A DNA stretch of 24,144 nt, taken from the NCBI GenBank assembly GCA_035499415.1, contig DATJYV010000103.1, positions 1-24,144 of the forward strand, read 5' to 3'. A model generated the notes under the pieces. It saw only the letters and a program-made list of their open reading frames with translations. It ran no database searches and was not told where the DNA came from. The number at the start of each line of letters is the position of its first letter. The first letter of the stretch is position 1. This document shows, piece by piece, positions 22,629 to 24,144 of this stretch. Position numbers and translations under genes: made by a program. The stretch comes from DATJYV01 sp035499415. GTDB taxonomy: Bacteria; Bacteroidota; Ignavibacteria; UBA10030.

Positions 22629-24144
22629 TCAATCGAGCGTGCCTATCACCCGCTCCACCGACTCAACGAGGGTTGTGTCGAAAACCATCGAGTACATTTT
22701 CTGAATTTCCCCGTGCAAGACCCTGTCGCGATCAAGGTGATCGATACTCTTCCGGATGTGCCGAAAGGCCGCTTCGGTTCCCCTTCCGGCCTTCATCGGA
22801 GCGTCGGTATTGTACGTTCGCGCGAAGTCAAGGCCTTGAGCTCCGCACAGCAGCTCGATTGCTATCACGGTCTCCGCGTTCCTGAGCACGCGCCATGCTT
22901 TCTGCGCTCCGATCGAACCCATGCTGTTATGGTCTTCCTGGTTCGCGGATGTCGGGATCGAATCAACGCTCGCCGGATGACAGAGCACCTTGTTCTCTGA
23001 CACGATCGATGCCGCGGTGTACTGGGCGATCATGAGGCCGGAATGCAATCCCCCCTTCTCCGTCAGGAATCGGGGAAGTCCGCTCAGCGAGCCGTTGACG
23101 AGCCGCTCAATGCGCCGCTCGGAAATATTTGCCAGCTCCGACAGCGCAATCGCCAGAAAATCGGCCGACAGCGCTATCGGCTGTCCGTGAAAATTTCCCC
23201 CCTCCAGGTGGATCCCCTGCCGCGCGAAGATCAGCGGATTATCGTTGGCCGAATTCATCTCCACATCCACCACCCCGGCAACATACCCGACCGCGTCGCG
23301 CGATGCACCGTGAACCTGCGGAATGCAACGCATCGAATATGCATCCTGCACCCGGCTGTCGTTGTAGCGATGCGACTCCCGAATCTCGCTTCCATGAATC
23401 ATCCGCCGCAGATTCGATGCTACCAGTTTCTGCCCGCGATGAGGCCGGACATTTTGAATCCTTGCGTCATACGGCGTGTCGCTCCCGCGCAACGCCTCCA
23501 CGCTGAGAGCTCCCGCAATGTCCGCGGCTTTCAACAGATTCTTCGCGCGATGGACGGCAAGTGCCGTAAACGCCGTCATCATCTGCGTCCCGTTGATCAA
23601 TGCAAGACCCTCTTTCGCTTTCAGCTCTGCAGGTCGGATCCGATTTGCGCGCAACGCCGAGCGCGACGAGATCCCGCTGCCGTTCGAATTCCCCGGACCG
23701 GCACCGCTGAAAACTTTCCCCTTCCCCATCATTGCCAGAACCAGATGGGCCAGCTGAACAAGATCGCCGCTCGCACCCACCGAGCCCTGTGAAGGGATCA
23801 TCGGGACGATGTTTCGATTCAGCATGTCGACGATGGTTTTAACCGTCTCCAGCCGGACGCCGGAATAGCCCTTCGCCAGCGCGTTGACCCGCAACGCCAT
23901 CATGGCGCGGACAATTTCGACCGGAAGCAATTCGCCCGCCCCGACGGCGTGACTCAGGATGAGGTTTTCCTGCAGTTCATCGAGTTTTTCCGCGCTCACG
24001 GAAACGTTTGAGAACTCACCGAAACCCGTTGTGACACCGTAGATCGTTTCGCCGGACTTCAGCCACGCGTCAACAACTCCCCGCGCACGGTCGATTTTTT
24101 GCTTTGCGATGGATGAAAGCTCGACCTTGCTTCTATTATAGGCG
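22629..24144 (-). CDS. hutH: Histidine ammonia-lyase, 5' end outside the window
   Basis: This lyase removes ammonia from histidine to give urocanate, the first step of histidine degradation. About 505 codons lie in the window, with the frame open to the edge; probably 20-25 N-terminal residues are missing. Family motifs: IYGVTTGFGEFS, NLILSHAVGAGE, the self-processing MIO triad Ala-Ser-Gly in GSVGASGDL (residues about 124-126 of the visible part), LINGTQ, YSMRCIPQVHGA, NDNPLIF, GGNFHGQP, SANQEDHNSMGS and AIELLCGAQGLDF, which keeps the Glu typical of histidine over phenylalanine/tyrosine lyases. After the MIO triad it reads DLVQLAH where DLAPLAH is usual. No hutU or hutI lies in the window. 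A GTG at 23999 is internal, not the start. Confidence 0.94.
   Translation of the reverse strand, partial: AYNRSKVELSSIAKQKIDRARGVVDAWLKSGETIYGVTTGFGEFSNVSVSAEKLDELQENLILSHAVGAGELLPVEIVRAMMALRVNALAKGYSGVRLETVKTIVDMLNRNIVPMIPSQGSVGASGDLVQLAHLVLAMMGKGKVFSGAGPGNSNGSGISSRSALRANRIRPAELKAKEGLALINGTQMMTAFTALAVHRAKNLLKAADIAGALSVEALRGSDTPYDARIQNVRPHRGQKLVASNLRRMIHGSEIRESHRYNDSRVQDAYSMRCIPQVHGASRDAVGYVAGVVDVEMNSANDNPLIFARQGIHLEGGNFHGQPIALSADFLAIALSELANISERRIERLVNGSLSGLPRFLTEKGGLHSGLMIAQYTAASIVSENKVLCHPASVDSIPTSANQEDHNSMGSIGAQKAWRVLRNAETVIAIELLCGAQGLDFARTYNTDAPMKAGRGTEAAFRHIRKSIDHLDRDRVLHGEIQKMYSMVFDTTLVESVERVIGTLD

Noticed and set aside
1..24144. tRNA, rRNA, CRISPR arrays, insertion sequences and prophage genes
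   Set aside because: I looked in all spacers on both strands and saw no cloverleaf, regularly spaced direct-repeat array, transposase or integrase; gene composition is uniform.

Overview
This window looks like chromosomal DNA from a moderately GC-rich, free-living Gram-negative bacterium. The FCB group (Bacteroidota, Chlorobiota or Ignavibacteriota-like lineages) fits best. The clues are a patatin fused to an outer-membrane barrel, a BatA-type double-TM protein, a membrane HEXXH peptidase, a histidine kinase with the H-box ETAHQLGTPISS, and several starts without a Shine-Dalgarno sequence. No tRNA, rRNA, IS element, phage gene or CRISPR array was seen. Gene density is high and most neighbours overlap by 4 bp or lie a few bases apart.

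Layout. 1-5555 (minus): a KimA-like potassium/APC permease, then murA, then a membrane metallopeptidase whose 3' end leaves the window. 5556-5984: a 429-bp divergent spacer holding one copy of a dispersed repeat and a 7-bp tandem microrepeat just before purA. 5985-9498 (plus): purA, a membrane histidine kinase, and a secreted M28 aminopeptidase coupled to the kinase by ATGA. 9533-9561: a bidirectional terminator. 9583-11106 (minus): a three-gene operon of a DUF2085 membrane protein, a Cys-cluster membrane protein and an NTF2/DUF4440-like protein. 11334-12622 (plus): thyA-folA. 12635-16640 (minus): an unusual SDR, an 88-aa protein of unknown function, and a patatin-POTRA-barrel protein. 16641-17019: a second divergent spacer with the second copy of the repeat. 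17020-20468 (plus): a BatA/vWA-like membrane protein coupled to hflX. 20427-24144 (minus): hutH (5' end outside), adenosine deaminase, a metallo-beta-lactamase-fold hydrolase and an ArsC/Spx-like protein, the last overlapping the end of hflX.

Most genes are housekeeping: wall precursor synthesis (murA), purine and thymidylate/folate metabolism (purA, add, thyA, folA), amino-acid catabolism (hutH), ribosome rescue (hflX) and envelope functions. The least explained signal is non-coding. An imperfect element of about 150-170 bp occurs in both large divergent spacers, in opposite orientations, and each copy ends 110-135 bp upstream of a gene it points toward (the permease and the BatA-like gene). 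No defence system or other gene-encoded novel system was recognised.
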